From contig NZ_CP076060.1 in assembly GCF_018729255.1 (NCBI RefSeq), forward strand, positions 1,426,001 through 1,490,000: DNA of 64,000 nt, written 5' to 3'. Of this stretch, positions 49,159-58,436 are shown one piece after another (position 1 is the first letter of the stretch; every line of letters begins with the position of its first letter). The notes under the pieces were generated by a model. It was not told the DNA's origin and made no database searches. It saw only the letters and a program-made list of their open reading frames with translations. The stretch is from Cupriavidus sp. EM10 (lineage in GTDB: Bacteria; Pseudomonadota; Gammaproteobacteria; Burkholderiales; Burkholderiaceae). The position numbers and the translations under genes are program-made.

Positions 49159-50709
49159 TTACGACGAACAGCTGACTTCGAGTCCCGACGCCCAGTCGGG
49201 CGGCAGGGCGGCATAGTGTGCCGCCTCGGGCTGTTCGTCGAAAGGCTTCGACAGCACGGCCAGCAGGCGGTCCACTTCCGAAAAGTCCTTGTCGCGGGCA
49301 GCGCGGATCGCGGTTTCGGCCAAATGGTTCCGGAGCACGTATTTCGGGTTGACTTGCCGCATTGCAACCCCGCGTGCCGCATCGTCCGACTGCTCTGACT
49401 GCAGGCGGGCGCGGTACTCGGCGGCCCAGGCGTCCCAGGCGGCGCGGTCCAGGAACAGGTCGCGCACCGGTGCGTCGCGCGAGCCGTCCTGCGATCCGAC
49501 CTCGGCAAGGTTGCGCCAGAACAGCGTGTAGTCCACGCGGTTGGCATGCATCACGCGGAACAGGTTCGTCATCAGCGTCTCGTCCTGCTCGTGCGCGGTC
49601 TGCAGGCCCAGCTTGGCCCGGTAGTGGCGGAAGAACGATTCGGCGTAGCGGTCGCGGAACGGGTCCAGCGCCTCGCGCGCGAACTCCACGGCGGCGTTCC
49701 TGGTCGCCTCCGCATCGGCCGCATCCGCCTCGCGCCACAGCGGCAGCAGCGCCTGCGCCAGGCAATGCAGGTTCCAGAACGCGATCTGCGGCTGCTGGCT
49801 GTACGCGTAGCGGCCTTGCTGGTCGGAATGGTTGCAGATGTGATTGGCGTCGAAGGCGTCCAGGAAGCCAAACGGACCATAGTCGATGGTCAGGCCCAGG
49901 ATCGACATGTTGTCGGTGTTCATCACGCCATGGCAGAAGCCCACTGCCTGCCAGTGCGCCACCATGTCCGCCGTGCGCAGCGACACCTCGCGCAGCAGCG
50001 CCTGGTACGGGCTGGCGGCGTCGCGGCAGGCCGGGTAGAAGCGATCGATCACGAAATCGGCCAGCTGCTTCAGCGACGCGTGGTCCTCGCGGGCGGCGAA
50101 ATGCTCGAAATGGCCGAAGCGGATGAAGCTCGGCGCCAGCCGCGTGACCACGGCCGATGTCTCGATGGTTTCGCGCCGCACCGGGGCGTCGGACCCAATG
50201 ATCGCCATCGCCCGCGTGGTGGGCACGCCCAGGGCATGCATGGCTTCGGAACACAGATATTCGCGGATCGACGAGCGCAGCACCGCACGGCCGTCGGCCA
50301 TGCGCGAGTAGGGCGTCAGGCCGGCGCCCTTGAGCTGGATCTCCCAGGGACCGTCGGGCATCGAGGCTTCCGCGAGGCGGATGGCCCGGCCATCGCCAAG
50401 CTGCCCGGCCCACACGCCGAACTGGTGGCCCGAATACACGGTGGCCAGCGGATCTGCCCAGTCGGGCACGGCATTGCCCGCGAAGGATTCGACAAAGCGT
50501 TGGTCCTGCGTGGCGGCGCGCAGGCCGACATCATCCCAGCCAAGCAGCGCGGCCGCTGCCGGCGCCACGCTGACTACATAAGGCGAAGGCAGCGCGGTCG
50601 GCGCCAGACGCGTAAAGAAGCGTTCGCCAAGGGCCGCCATGCCGGGTGCCGCCTTGAACGGCACGGGGAATGAAATGCGCGGCAGGGCGTCGTTGGATTC
50701 AGTGGGCAT
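49159..50709 (-). CDS. selO: Protein adenylyltransferase SelO (YdiU family)
   Basis: Pseudokinase-fold enzyme that transfers AMP to protein Ser/Thr/Tyr residues and is linked to redox homeostasis. 516 residues from ATG 50709 ([11 protein letters not shown]). Key stretches: [20 protein letters not shown], the Lys-bearing [31 protein letters not shown] (catalytic loop) and [11 protein letters not shown]. The protein ends Val-Ser-Cys-Ser-Ser, with Cys third from the end, the position of selenocysteine in eukaryotic SelO. Confidence 0.94.
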   Translation of the reverse strand: MPTESNDALPRISFPVPFKAAPGMAALGERFFTRLAPTALPSPYVVSVAPAAAALLGWDDVGLRAATQDQRFVESFAGNAVPDWADPLATVYSGHQFGVWAGQLGDGRAIRLAEASMPDGPWEIQLKGAGLTPYSRMADGRAVLRSSIREYLCSEAMHALGVPTTRAMAIIGSDAPVRRETIETSAVVTRLAPSFIRFGHFEHFAAREDHASLKQLADFVIDRFYPACRDAASPYQALLREVSLRTADMVAHWQAVGFCHGVMNTDNMSILGLTIDYGPFGFLDAFDANHICNHSDQQGRYAYSQQPQIAFWNLHCLAQALLPLWREADAADAEATRNAAVEFAREALDPFRDRYAESFFRHYRAKLGLQTAHEQDETLMTNLFRVMHANRVDYTLFWRNLAEVGSQDGSRDAPVRDLFLDRAAWDAWAAEYRARLQSEQSDDAARGVAMRQVNPKYVLRNHLAETAIRAARDKDFSEVDRLLAVLSKPFDEQPEAAHYAALPPDWASGLEVSCSS

Positions 50710-51031
50710 AGACGGCGTGCATGACGCTAGGGGAAAACGACATATTGAGACGCATGAGGGCTCGCAGTATTGTACTTGCACCGGTTTTCCCCTGCCGGCC
50801 AAGGGTTGTCCGCTGCGCGTAGACCAGTCAAAAAGCGACGCAAATACTGGACATCAACCCCGTGCATGGCAGGGCCAGCGAGTGGATTGCGGCAGAGCGA
50901 TCCATTCAGCGTCAGTCCACCAACAACACCAACAAGTTTCTTCATTTTTTGTCGATGCTTTTGCAGGGTGTGGGATAGTCGGCCAAAATAAGAACGGTTG
51001 TTCGTTTTTCTCGAACCAAGGAGACCGTTTC
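50710..51031. other. Divergent intergenic region between selO and the acyl-CoA ligase gene
   Basis: About 320 bases without a supported gene. It must hold promoters for both directions. Near the ligase side, GAAC-GGTT-GTTC (50992-51003) lies inside a longer imperfect AT-rich dyad and could be a regulator site; no clear -35/-10 pair stands out. Confidence 0.4.
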
Positions 51032-52657
51032 ATGGCATTGATGGGTCAAATGATGAGCGCGCCGCTGCTCATTTCCTCCATCATCAAGCACGCTGCCCGC
51101 TATTACGGCAGCACCGAAATCGTCTCGCGGCGAACCGAAGGCGATCTGCATCGATATACCTATCGCGACTGCGAACTGCGCGCCCGCAAGGTGGCCCAGG
51201 CCCTGGAAGCGCTGGGCGTGGAGCAGGGCGATCGCGTGGGCACGCTGGCCTGGAACGGCTATCGGCACCTGGAGATCTACTACGGCGTGTCGGGCATGGG
51301 CGCCGTCTGCCATACCATCAACCCGCGCCTGTTCCCCGAGCAGATCGCCTACATCGTCAACCACGCCGAGGACCGCTTCGTATTCTTCGATGCCACGTTC
51401 CTGCCGCTGGTGGAGGGCGTGGCGCCGCACTGCCCGAACGTGAAAGGCTGGATCATGATGGCCGACCGCGCGCACATGCCGGCGGAATCGAAGGTCGAGC
51501 TACTGTGCTACGAAGACCTCATCGACGCCCACGACGGCGCGTACGAATGGCCGGAACTTGACGAGAACCAGGCGTCGAGCCTGTGCTACACGTCGGGCAC
51601 CACGGGCAATCCCAAGGGCGCGCTGTATTCGCACCGCTCGACCGTGCTCCACTCGTATGCATCGGCGTTGCCGGACGCACTCGGCTGCTCGGCCAAGGAC
51701 GTGATCCTGCCAGTGGTGCCGATGTTCCACGTCAATGCCTGGGGCCTGCCGTATTCGGTGCCGCTGGTCGGCGCCAAGCTGGTGTTCCCGGGCGCCAGGC
51801 TCGACGGCGCGTCGCTCTACGAACTGTTCGAGCAGGAAGGCGTGACCTTCTCGGCCGGCGTGCCGACCGTGTGGCTGGGCCTGCTGCAATACGTGCAGGC
51901 CAACAACCTGAAATTCTCGACCTTCCGCCGCACGGTGATCGGCGGCTCGGCGGCGCCGCCCGCGATGATCCGCACGCTCGAGGCGCTGGACGTGGAGGTG
52001 ATACACGCCTGGGGCATGACCGAGATGTCACCGCTGGGCACGTCCTGCAAGCTGCTGGCGCGCCACAAGGACCTGCCCGAGGATGCGCGCCACAAGATCC
52101 TGGAGAAGCAGGGCCGGGTGATCTACGGCGTCGACATGAAGATCGTGGACGGCGAGGGCCAGGAACTGCCCTGGGACGGCAAGGCCTTCGGCGACCTGCT
52201 GGTGCGCGGCCCGTGGGTCATCGACCATTACTACCGCAACGACAGCAACCCGCTGGTGGATGGCTGGTTCCCCACCGGCGACGTGGCCACGATCGACGAA
52301 GAGGGCTACATGCAGATCACGGACCGCAGCAAGGACGTGATCAAGTCGGGCGGCGAGTGGATTTCGTCGATCGACGTCGAGAACGTGGCGGCAGCCCACC
52401 CGGCCGTGCATATGGCCGCGTGCATCTCGGCGTACCACCCCAAATGGGACGAGCGGCCGCTGCTGGTGGTGGTCAAGCGCCCCGGCATGGATATCTCGCG
52501 CGAGGAACTGCTGGGCTTCTTCGAAGGCAAGGTCGCCAAGTGGTGGATTCCCGACGACGTGGCCTTCGTGACCGAGATTCCGCTGACGGCCACCGGCAAG
52601 ATGCAGAAGCTCAGGCTGCGCGAGCAGTTCAAGGACTACAAGCTGCCGGGCGCCTGA
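51032..52657 (+). CDS. Acyl-CoA synthetase, AMP-binding family (medium/long-chain fatty acid type)
   Basis: Activates a carboxylic acid to its CoA thioester through an acyl-AMP. 541 residues from ATG 51032 behind AAGGAGA. The P-loop is YTSGTTGNPKGALYSHRS, the A4/A5 region is HAWGMTEMSPLG, the hinge DRSKDVIKSGGEWIS, and the catalytic Lys is in TGKMQKLRLR near the end. The substrate class is probably a fatty acid, given the downstream transporter and beta-oxidation genes, but aromatic acids are possible. It ends with its own weak terminator. Confidence 0.9.
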   Translation: MALMGQMMSAPLLISSIIKHAARYYGSTEIVSRRTEGDLHRYTYRDCELRARKVAQALEALGVEQGDRVGTLAWNGYRHLEIYYGVSGMGAVCHTINPRLFPEQIAYIVNHAEDRFVFFDATFLPLVEGVAPHCPNVKGWIMMADRAHMPAESKVELLCYEDLIDAHDGAYEWPELDENQASSLCYTSGTTGNPKGALYSHRSTVLHSYASALPDALGCSAKDVILPVVPMFHVNAWGLPYSVPLVGAKLVFPGARLDGASLYELFEQEGVTFSAGVPTVWLGLLQYVQANNLKFSTFRRTVIGGSAAPPAMIRTLEALDVEVIHAWGMTEMSPLGTSCKLLARHKDLPEDARHKILEKQGRVIYGVDMKIVDGEGQELPWDGKAFGDLLVRGPWVIDHYYRNDSNPLVDGWFPTGDVATIDEEGYMQITDRSKDVIKSGGEWISSIDVENVAAAHPAVHMAACISAYHPKWDERPLLVVVKRPGMDISREELLGFFEGKVAKWWIPDDVAFVTEIPLTATGKMQKLRLREQFKDYKLPGA

Positions 52658-52665
52658 GGCCCGAC

Positions 52666-52686
52666 CGCCGGGCATCCCGGCGTTTT
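52666..52686 (+). terminator. Weak terminator after the acyl-CoA ligase gene
   Basis: CGCCGGG-CAT-CCCGGCG (52666-52682) followed by four T. Probably leaky. Confidence 0.5.
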
Positions 52687-52817
52687 CGAGTTGACAAGGC
52701 AGCAGCAGGCATTTGCGGTGTCCCGCCACGGCTGACATCGCAGACGCGGCGGCCCGGCGCGAGGAGGGCGCGGGCCGCCGTCCATCGCCCCAATGACAAC
52801 AAGTGAAGGAGACAGGT

Positions 52818-54076
52818 ATGACAAGGTTGCGTCCGCTGGTACGAGGTGTGGCTGCAGTTGTTGCGCTGGGTTCCGTGCTGGCATCGGGCGCCGCGGCGGC
52901 CGATACGGTGAAGATTGCCTTCATCGATCCGTTGTCGGGGCTGATGGCCCCGTGGGGCAGAACCAGCTCAAGAGCTGGCAGTACGTGGCCGAGGTGGCCA
53001 ACCAGAAGGGCTGGGGCGGGGCGCACAAGTTCGAGGTAGTGGGCTTCGATAACAAGCTGAGCCCGCAGGAAAGCCTGACCATCCTCAAGCAGGTGGTCGA
53101 CCAGAACATCCGCTACATCGTGCAGGGCAACGGCTCGTCGGTGGGCCTGGCGCTGGAAGACGCGGTGGCCAAGCACAACGAGCGCAACCCGGGCAAGGAA
53201 ATCGTCTACCTGAACTACGCCGCGGTGGACCCGGACATGACCAACAGCAAATGCAGCTACTGGCATTTCCGGCTCGATGCCAACTCCGACATGAAGATGG
53301 AGGCCCTGACCACCTACCTGGCCAAGGACCCCAACGTCAAGAAGGTTTACCTGATCAACCAGAACTACTCGTTCGGCCACCAGGTGACGCGCGCGGCCAA
53401 GGATTACCTGAAGCGCAAACGGCCTGACATCCAGATCGTGGGCGAAGACCTGCACCCGCTGGCCCAGGTCAAGGATTTCGCGCCGTACGCGGCCAAGATC
53501 AAGGCCTCGGGCGCCGATACGGTCATCACCGGCAACTGGGGCAGCGACCTTGCCCTGCTGATCAAGGCGGGCAAGGACGCCGGCCTGCCTGTCAACTACT
53601 ACACCTACTACGCCGCCACCACCGGCGTGCCCACGGCCATGGGCGCCGCGGGTGCCGAGCACGTCAAGTACGTGGGCTACTACAACCCGAACAACGCCAC
53701 CTTCCGGGGCGGGGACATCGTCGAGGGGTACAAGAAGAAGTACAACGACGATTTCTACGTGATGGCGTCGTACACGGGCGTCGCCATGCTGGCCAAGGCC
53801 ATCAAGGACACCGGCTCCACCGATCCCGTCAAGGTGGCCAAGGCCATGGAAGGCCTGAAGGTGGAGAGCATGAACGGCACGGTGGAGATGCGCGCCAGCG
53901 ACCACCAGGCCCAGCAGCCGCTGGTGGTGGCCACCTGGACGAAGGTCAACGGCAAGGACATCAAGTACGACCAGGAAAACACCGGCTATGGCTGGAAGAC
54001 CAATGCGACGCTTGACCAGTTCGTGGCGGCGCAGCCCACGTCTTGCCAGATGAAGCGGCCGGGCAGCGGCAGCTGA
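52818..54076 (+). CDS. Branched-chain-type ABC transporter substrate-binding protein (LivK-like) (apparent 1-base frameshift at 52948-52951)
   Basis: Periplasmic receptor of the HAAT family. ATG 52818 starts MTRLRPLVRGVAAVVALGSV, a signal peptide cleaved near ASGAAAAD, then VKIAFIDPLSGLMAP. One C is missing in the run 52948-52951 (GCC CCC GTG GGG expected); restoring it joins VGQNQLKSWQYVAEVANQKG and the remaining frame to 54076, giving 419 residues. First gene of a five-gene transporter set. The true ligand is unknown; such systems in this group often carry aromatic or dicarboxylic acids rather than leucine. Confidence 0.87.
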
Positions 54077-54093
54077 CGCAGCGGCAGGCGGGA

Positions 54094-54121
54094 AGGGGTT
54101 CCCCGCCACGCGGGAACCCCT
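54094..54121 (+). other. Stable hairpin between the binding-protein and permease genes
   Basis: Ten-bp arms AGGGGTTCCC (54094-54103) / GGGAACCCCT (54112-54121), 8-base loop, no T tract. In ABC operons such hairpins often protect the upstream binding-protein mRNA. Confidence 0.6.
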
Positions 54122-54180
54122 GACAATATGGCTTTTGTCGGCCAGGCTCCGGCTCCGGGAACTGGCCCTGAGGACTTGCC

Positions 54181-55128
54181 GTGGAATTCTTCATCATCTC
54201 GCTACTGAACGGCGTCAGCTACGGCTTGCTGCTGTTCATGCTGTCATCGGGGCTGACGCTGATCTTCAGCATGATGGGCGTGCTCAACTTCGCCCATGCC
54301 AGCTTCTACATGCTGGGCGCCTACTTTGCCTACACCATCGCCACCAAGGTCGGCTTCTGGCCGGCGTTGATCCTGGCGCCGCTGCTGGTGGCCGGTGCCG
54401 GCGCGCTGGTAGAGCGCTTCGGGCTGCGCACCGTCCACAAGTACGGCCACGTGGCCGAATTGCTATTTACTTTTGGCCTGGCCTACCTGATCGAGGAAGG
54501 CGTCAAGCTGGTCTGGGGCCTGGCCGCCGTGCCGTACCGCATTCCGGCCGAACTCGACGGGCCGCTGTTCACGGTCTTCACGTCGTCGTTCCCCAAGTAT
54601 CGGGCCTTCATGATGCTGGTGTCGCTAGGCATGCTCGTGGCGATCTACCTGGTGCTGACGCGTACGCGCATCGGCCTGGTCATCCAGGCGGCCCTGACGC
54701 ACCCGGACATGGTCGAGGCCCTGGGCCACAACGTGCCGCGCGTGTTCATGATGGTGTTCGGCGGCGGTGCCGCGCTGGCCGGGCTGGCGGGGGTGATCGG
54801 TGGCAACGCCTTTGTCACCGAGCCATCGATGGCGGCGGCCGTGGGGTCGATCGTGTTCGTGGTGGCGGTGGTGGGCGGCATGGGGTCACTGGTCGGGGCA
54901 TTTATCGCATCGATCCTGATCGGGGTGCTGCAGACGTTTGCCGTGACCATCGATGCATCGCTGGCAGGCCTGTTTGGCAGCTTCGGCATGGCCGTTACCG
55001 ATGCCACGCCGTTCAGCTCGGTCTGGAAGCTCACCGTGGCGCAGGTGGCGCCCGTGCTGCCGTACCTGCTGCTGGTCGTGATGCTGATATTCCGCCCGCG
55101 CGGGCTGATGGGCACCCGGGAGAGCTGA
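54181..55128 (+). CDS. ABC transporter permease, LivH type
   Basis: 315-residue inner-membrane permease with about eight hydrophobic helices; the opening LLNGVSYGLLLFMLSSGLTL and the motif MGVLNFAHASFYMLGAYFA are typical LivH, as is VAVVGGMGSLVGAFIASILI. It starts with GTG 54181 after a GAGG site. Confidence 0.92.
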   Translation: MEFFIISLLNGVSYGLLLFMLSSGLTLIFSMMGVLNFAHASFYMLGAYFAYTIATKVGFWPALILAPLLVAGAGALVERFGLRTVHKYGHVAELLFTFGLAYLIEEGVKLVWGLAAVPYRIPAELDGPLFTVFTSSFPKYRAFMMLVSLGMLVAIYLVLTRTRIGLVIQAALTHPDMVEALGHNVPRVFMMVFGGGAALAGLAGVIGGNAFVTEPSMAAAVGSIVFVVAVVGGMGSLVGAFIASILIGVLQTFAVTIDASLAGLFGSFGMAVTDATPFSSVWKLTVAQVAPVLPYLLLVVMLIFRPRGLMGTRES

Positions 55129-55131
55129 GCG

Positions 55132-56445
55132 ATGGAGTCGACGACGATGCAACAAAGCTCCCAGCCGGTCGTGACGGGCCGCACCTTGCGCTACCGCCCG
55201 CTGAACCTGGCGCGGTGGATCATCTGGACCACCACCGCACTGCTGATGCTGGTGATGCCGCTGGCCTTCAGCGGCGGGTTTGCCATCACGCTGATGTCCC
55301 AGATGGGCATCATGATCATCTTCGCGCTGTCGTACAACATGCTGCTGGGGCAGACCGGCATGCTGTCGTTCGGGCACGCCGTGTACTCGGGCCTGGGCGC
55401 GTTCATCGCCGTGCACGTGCTGAACATGATCGGCGCCGGCAAGGTCTGGCTGCCGGTGTCGATGCTGCCGCTGGTGGGCGGGCTGGCCGGCGCGTTCTTC
55501 GGGGTGCTGTTCGGCTACGTGACCACGAAGAAGTCCGGCACCACGTTCGCCATGATCACGATGGGGATTGGCGAGATGGTCTTCGCCAGTTCGCTGATGT
55601 TCCCTGACTTCTTCGGCGGCGAGGGCGGCATCTCCACCAACCGCGTGGTCGGCGATCCGTTCCTGGGCATCACGTTTGGCCCGGGCCGGCAGGTCTACTA
55701 CCTGATCGCGATCTGGTGCTTCCTGTCGATGGTGGCGATGTACGCCTGGACGCAGACGCCGCTGGGACGCATCGCCAATGCGGTGCGCGACAACCCCGAG
55801 CGCGTGGAATTCATCGGCTACAACACTCAGCGCGTGCGCTATTTGGTGCTGATCCTGTCGGCGTTCTTTGCGGGGATCGCCGGCGCGCTGTCGGCCATCA
55901 ACTTCGAGATCGTGTCGGCCGAGAACGTCAGCGCGGTACGTTCCGGCGGCGTGCTGCTGGCCGCGTTCATCGGCGGCGCGGGCGTGTTCTTCGGGCCGGT
56001 CATCGGCGCCATCGTCTTCACGCTGTTCGCGGTAGCGCTGTCGGATCTGACCAAGGCCTGGCTGCTCTACCTGGGCCTGTTCTTCGTGATGATGGTGATG
56101 TTCGTGCCGGGCGGCATCGCCAGCCTGCTGCTGATGCAGCTGCCGCTGGTGGCGAAGAAGCAGTTGGGCCGGATGCTGCCGGCGTACGCGCGGGGCGCCG
56201 TGGCCGGGCTGGTGCTGCTGGCGGCCATGATCCTGACCGTGGAAATGGTCTACAAGGTGCAGGTCGACAGTGCCAACGGCACGGCGATGTCACTGCTCGG
56301 CATCGGCTTCGACGCCGGCACGCTGACACCCTGGATCGTGGCGGCGGTGCTGTGGGCGCTGGGCTATGCCGCCTGGCGCTGGGCCACCACCAAGGTGCGC
56401 GCGGAACTTGACGCCATCCAGGCGGAAACGGGAGGTCTGGCATGA
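55132..56445 (+). CDS. ABC transporter permease, LivM type
   Basis: 437 residues, about ten helices. LivM signatures include SYNMLLGQTGMLSFGHAVYS and RVRYLVLILSAFFAGIAGAL. The C-terminal 60 residues extend beyond the usual LivM core with two additional hydrophobic stretches. It begins 3 bases after livH; the alternative ATG at 55147 would trim five residues. Its stop overlaps the next start. Confidence 0.92.
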   Translation: MESTTMQQSSQPVVTGRTLRYRPLNLARWIIWTTTALLMLVMPLAFSGGFAITLMSQMGIMIIFALSYNMLLGQTGMLSFGHAVYSGLGAFIAVHVLNMIGAGKVWLPVSMLPLVGGLAGAFFGVLFGYVTTKKSGTTFAMITMGIGEMVFASSLMFPDFFGGEGGISTNRVVGDPFLGITFGPGRQVYYLIAIWCFLSMVAMYAWTQTPLGRIANAVRDNPERVEFIGYNTQRVRYLVLILSAFFAGIAGALSAINFEIVSAENVSAVRSGGVLLAAFIGGAGVFFGPVIGAIVFTLFAVALSDLTKAWLLYLGLFFVMMVMFVPGGIASLLLMQLPLVAKKQLGRMLPAYARGAVAGLVLLAAMILTVEMVYKVQVDSANGTAMSLLGIGFDAGTLTPWIVAAVLWALGYAAWRWATTKVRAELDAIQAETGGLA

Positions 56446-57218
56446 GCGCCGCACTCGAACTTTCGGACGTCCGCAAGCGGTTCGGACAGACCGAGATCAT
56501 CCGCGGGGTCACGCTGACCATCGGCAAGGGCGAGCGGCATGCGCTGATCGGGCCGAACGGGGCGGGGAAGTCGACCACGTTCAACCTGATCTCGGGCCGC
56601 TTCGCGCCGACGTCGGGCGCGGTCAAGCTGAACGGCCAGAGCATTGCCGGACTGCGGCCGTTCGAGATCAATCGCCTGGGCCTGTCGCGCAGCTTCCAGA
56701 TCACGAACATCTTCCATCGGCTGTCGGTCTTCGAGAACCTGCGCTGTGCGGTGCTGTGGTCGCTGGGCTACAAGTATTCGTTCTGGCACCGGCTGTCGGC
56801 GCTGCGCGATGCCAAGGAACGCGCCGATGAAGTGCTGGAGCTGATCGGCATGCAGCACCGGCGCAACACCCAGGCCGGCTTGCTGACCTATGCCGAGCAG
56901 CGCGCGCTGGAAATCGGCATCACCATCGCGGGCGGCGCCGAGGTGATCCTGCTGGACGAACCCACGGCCGGCATGAGCCGCTCGGAATCGGACCACGCCG
57001 TGGAGCTGATCCGCAAGGTCACCGTGGGCAAGACCCTGGTAATGGTGGAGCACGACATGAGCGTGGTCTTCGGCCTGGCCGACCGGATCTCGGTGCTGGT
57101 GTATGGCGAGGTCATCGCCACCGACACGCCCGAGGCCATCCGCAACAACCGCCGCGTCAAGGAGGCCTATCTGGGCACCACGCTCGACGAACCCGCGCTG
57201 GCAGGAGCCCACGAATGA
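56442..57218 (+). CDS. ABC transporter ATP-binding protein, LivG type
   Basis: 258 residues. Walker A is GPNGAGKST at about 37-45, the signature is the LivG variant LTYAEQRALEIG, Walker B is VILLDEPTAG and the H-loop VEHDMSVV. Overlaps both neighbours by 4 bases (ATGA), so translation is coupled. Confidence 0.93.
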   Translation: MSAALELSDVRKRFGQTEIIRGVTLTIGKGERHALIGPNGAGKSTTFNLISGRFAPTSGAVKLNGQSIAGLRPFEINRLGLSRSFQITNIFHRLSVFENLRCAVLWSLGYKYSFWHRLSALRDAKERADEVLELIGMQHRRNTQAGLLTYAEQRALEIGITIAGGAEVILLDEPTAGMSRSESDHAVELIRKVTVGKTLVMVEHDMSVVFGLADRISVLVYGEVIATDTPEAIRNNRRVKEAYLGTTLDEPALAGAHE

Positions 57219-57928
57219 GCAAGCCCATGCTGGAAGTCACCGGCCTGCACGCCTACTACGGCAAGAGCCATATCCTGCACGGCGTGGACGCCCATGTCGA
57301 CGAGGGCGAGATCGTGGCGCTGCTGGGGCGCAACGGGGTGGGGCGCTCGACCATGGCCAAGGCCATCCTGGGCATGGTCAAGGCCGAAGGTTCGGTGCGC
57401 TTTCGTGGCGACGAAATCCTGGGGCGCCGCACGTTCGAGATCGCCCATGCCGGCATTGGCTACGTCCCGGAGAACCGCGACATCTTTCCGACGCTGACCG
57501 TGCGGCAGAACTTGCTGCTTGGCGAGAAACGCAATCCCCGGCAGCAGAAACCGCGCTGGAGCGTGGAAGACATGTACCGCATGTTCCCCCGGCTCAAGGA
57601 GCGCGAAAATACCTCGGCCGGCGTGCTGTCGGGTGGCGAACAGCAGATGCTGACGCTATGCCGGACCCTGATGGGTGACCCCGACCTGATCCTGATCGAC
57701 GAGCCCACCGAGGGCCTGGCGCCGATGATCGTCACGCTCGTGGGAGACTTCCTGAAGACGCTCAAGGAGCGGGGCGTCTCGGTGCTGCTGATCGAGCAGA
57801 AGCTGGCCATCGCGCTGGATATCTCCCAGCGCGTCTACGTCATGGGCCACGGGCATATCGTGTTCGAAGGCACGCCGGTCGAACTCAAGGCGAACGGGCA
57901 GATCAGGAAGGAGTGGCTGGAGGTGTGA
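57215..57928 (+). CDS. ABC transporter ATP-binding protein, LivF type, with Arg in place of the Walker A Lys
   Basis: 237 residues, complete LivF layout: signature VLSGGEQQMLTLCR, Walker B LILIDEPTEG, H-loop switch replaced by IEQK as in other LivF. Walker A reads GRNGVGRST, so the phosphate-binding Lys is Arg (codon CGC). With an intact LivG, the pair may hydrolyse ATP asymmetrically. Overlaps livG by 4 bases. Last gene of the transporter set. Confidence 0.92.
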   Translation: MSKPMLEVTGLHAYYGKSHILHGVDAHVDEGEIVALLGRNGVGRSTMAKAILGMVKAEGSVRFRGDEILGRRTFEIAHAGIGYVPENRDIFPTLTVRQNLLLGEKRNPRQQKPRWSVEDMYRMFPRLKERENTSAGVLSGGEQQMLTLCRTLMGDPDLILIDEPTEGLAPMIVTLVGDFLKTLKERGVSVLLIEQKLAIALDISQRVYVMGHGHIVFEGTPVELKANGQIRKEWLEV

Positions 57929-57934
57929 AGGGGG

Positions 57935-58267
57935 CTAAGAGAATGGGTCTATTCCTAGCCACCGATGGACCTTGAGCAGCCCCGTCCAGCAGGCGGAGCA
58001 GTCGGAGAGCACGACTCCAAGGATTGTTAGCGCGAAGAACGGTCCGCATAGATGCCATCGCGTGGGATTCAAGCGAGTCGGCCATGCCATGGATACAAGA
58101 GCCAGAAGCGCGCTGGCAAGATAGGCCACCATCGCGCCAGTGAGGTGTGGATAAAAGCCCGACGTCAAATGCTGGACCATGCCCCCTCCGACAAGGGTGG
58201 CCAGGAAAAGCGTGGTTAGCCGGGCCAGAAACCTCACAGCCAGCACGAATCGAGCGGTTCTCTTCAT
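57935..58267 (-). CDS. Hypothetical small membrane protein with C-terminal CxxCW motif
   Basis: 110 residues from ATG 58267 with two hydrophobic spans near residues 20-35 and 43-60 and a third near 73-90. The C-terminal part carries DCSACWTGLLKVHRWLGI. A shortened paralogue lies immediately upstream. I do not recognise the family. It is convergent with the livF gene, with only 6 bases between stops. Confidence 0.5.
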   Translation of the reverse strand: MKRTARFVLAVRFLARLTTLFLATLVGGGMVQHLTSGFYPHLTGAMVAYLASALLALVSMAWPTRLNPTRWHLCGPFFALTILGVVLSDCSACWTGLLKVHRWLGIDPFS

Positions 58268-58286
58268 GGAGGGATTGAGTTTATTC

Positions 58287-58436
58287 CTAGCCACCATCGA
58301 GCTTGCGCAAACGCGGCCAGCAGTCCAGACAGTTGGCATGAAATATCCCTAACAACGTGAGCCCGAAGTATGGCGCGCATAGATACCATCGCGCGGCGTT
58401 CAGACGATGGACAAGGGAATGCGAAACAACTGCCAT
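58287..58436 (-). pseudogene. Truncated paralogue of the CxxCW membrane protein
   Basis: Reads MAVVSHSLVHRLNAARWYLC and continues to an NCLDCWPRLRKL segment, matching the RLNxxRWxLC...CxxCW half of the gene at 57935-58267, but without its N-terminal spans. As written it stops at 58287. A one-base shift near 58292-58298 would continue RWWLGI and end in a TGA overlapping the next ATG, so another base may be missing. Tandem duplication is clear; whether it is expressed is not. Confidence 0.4.
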
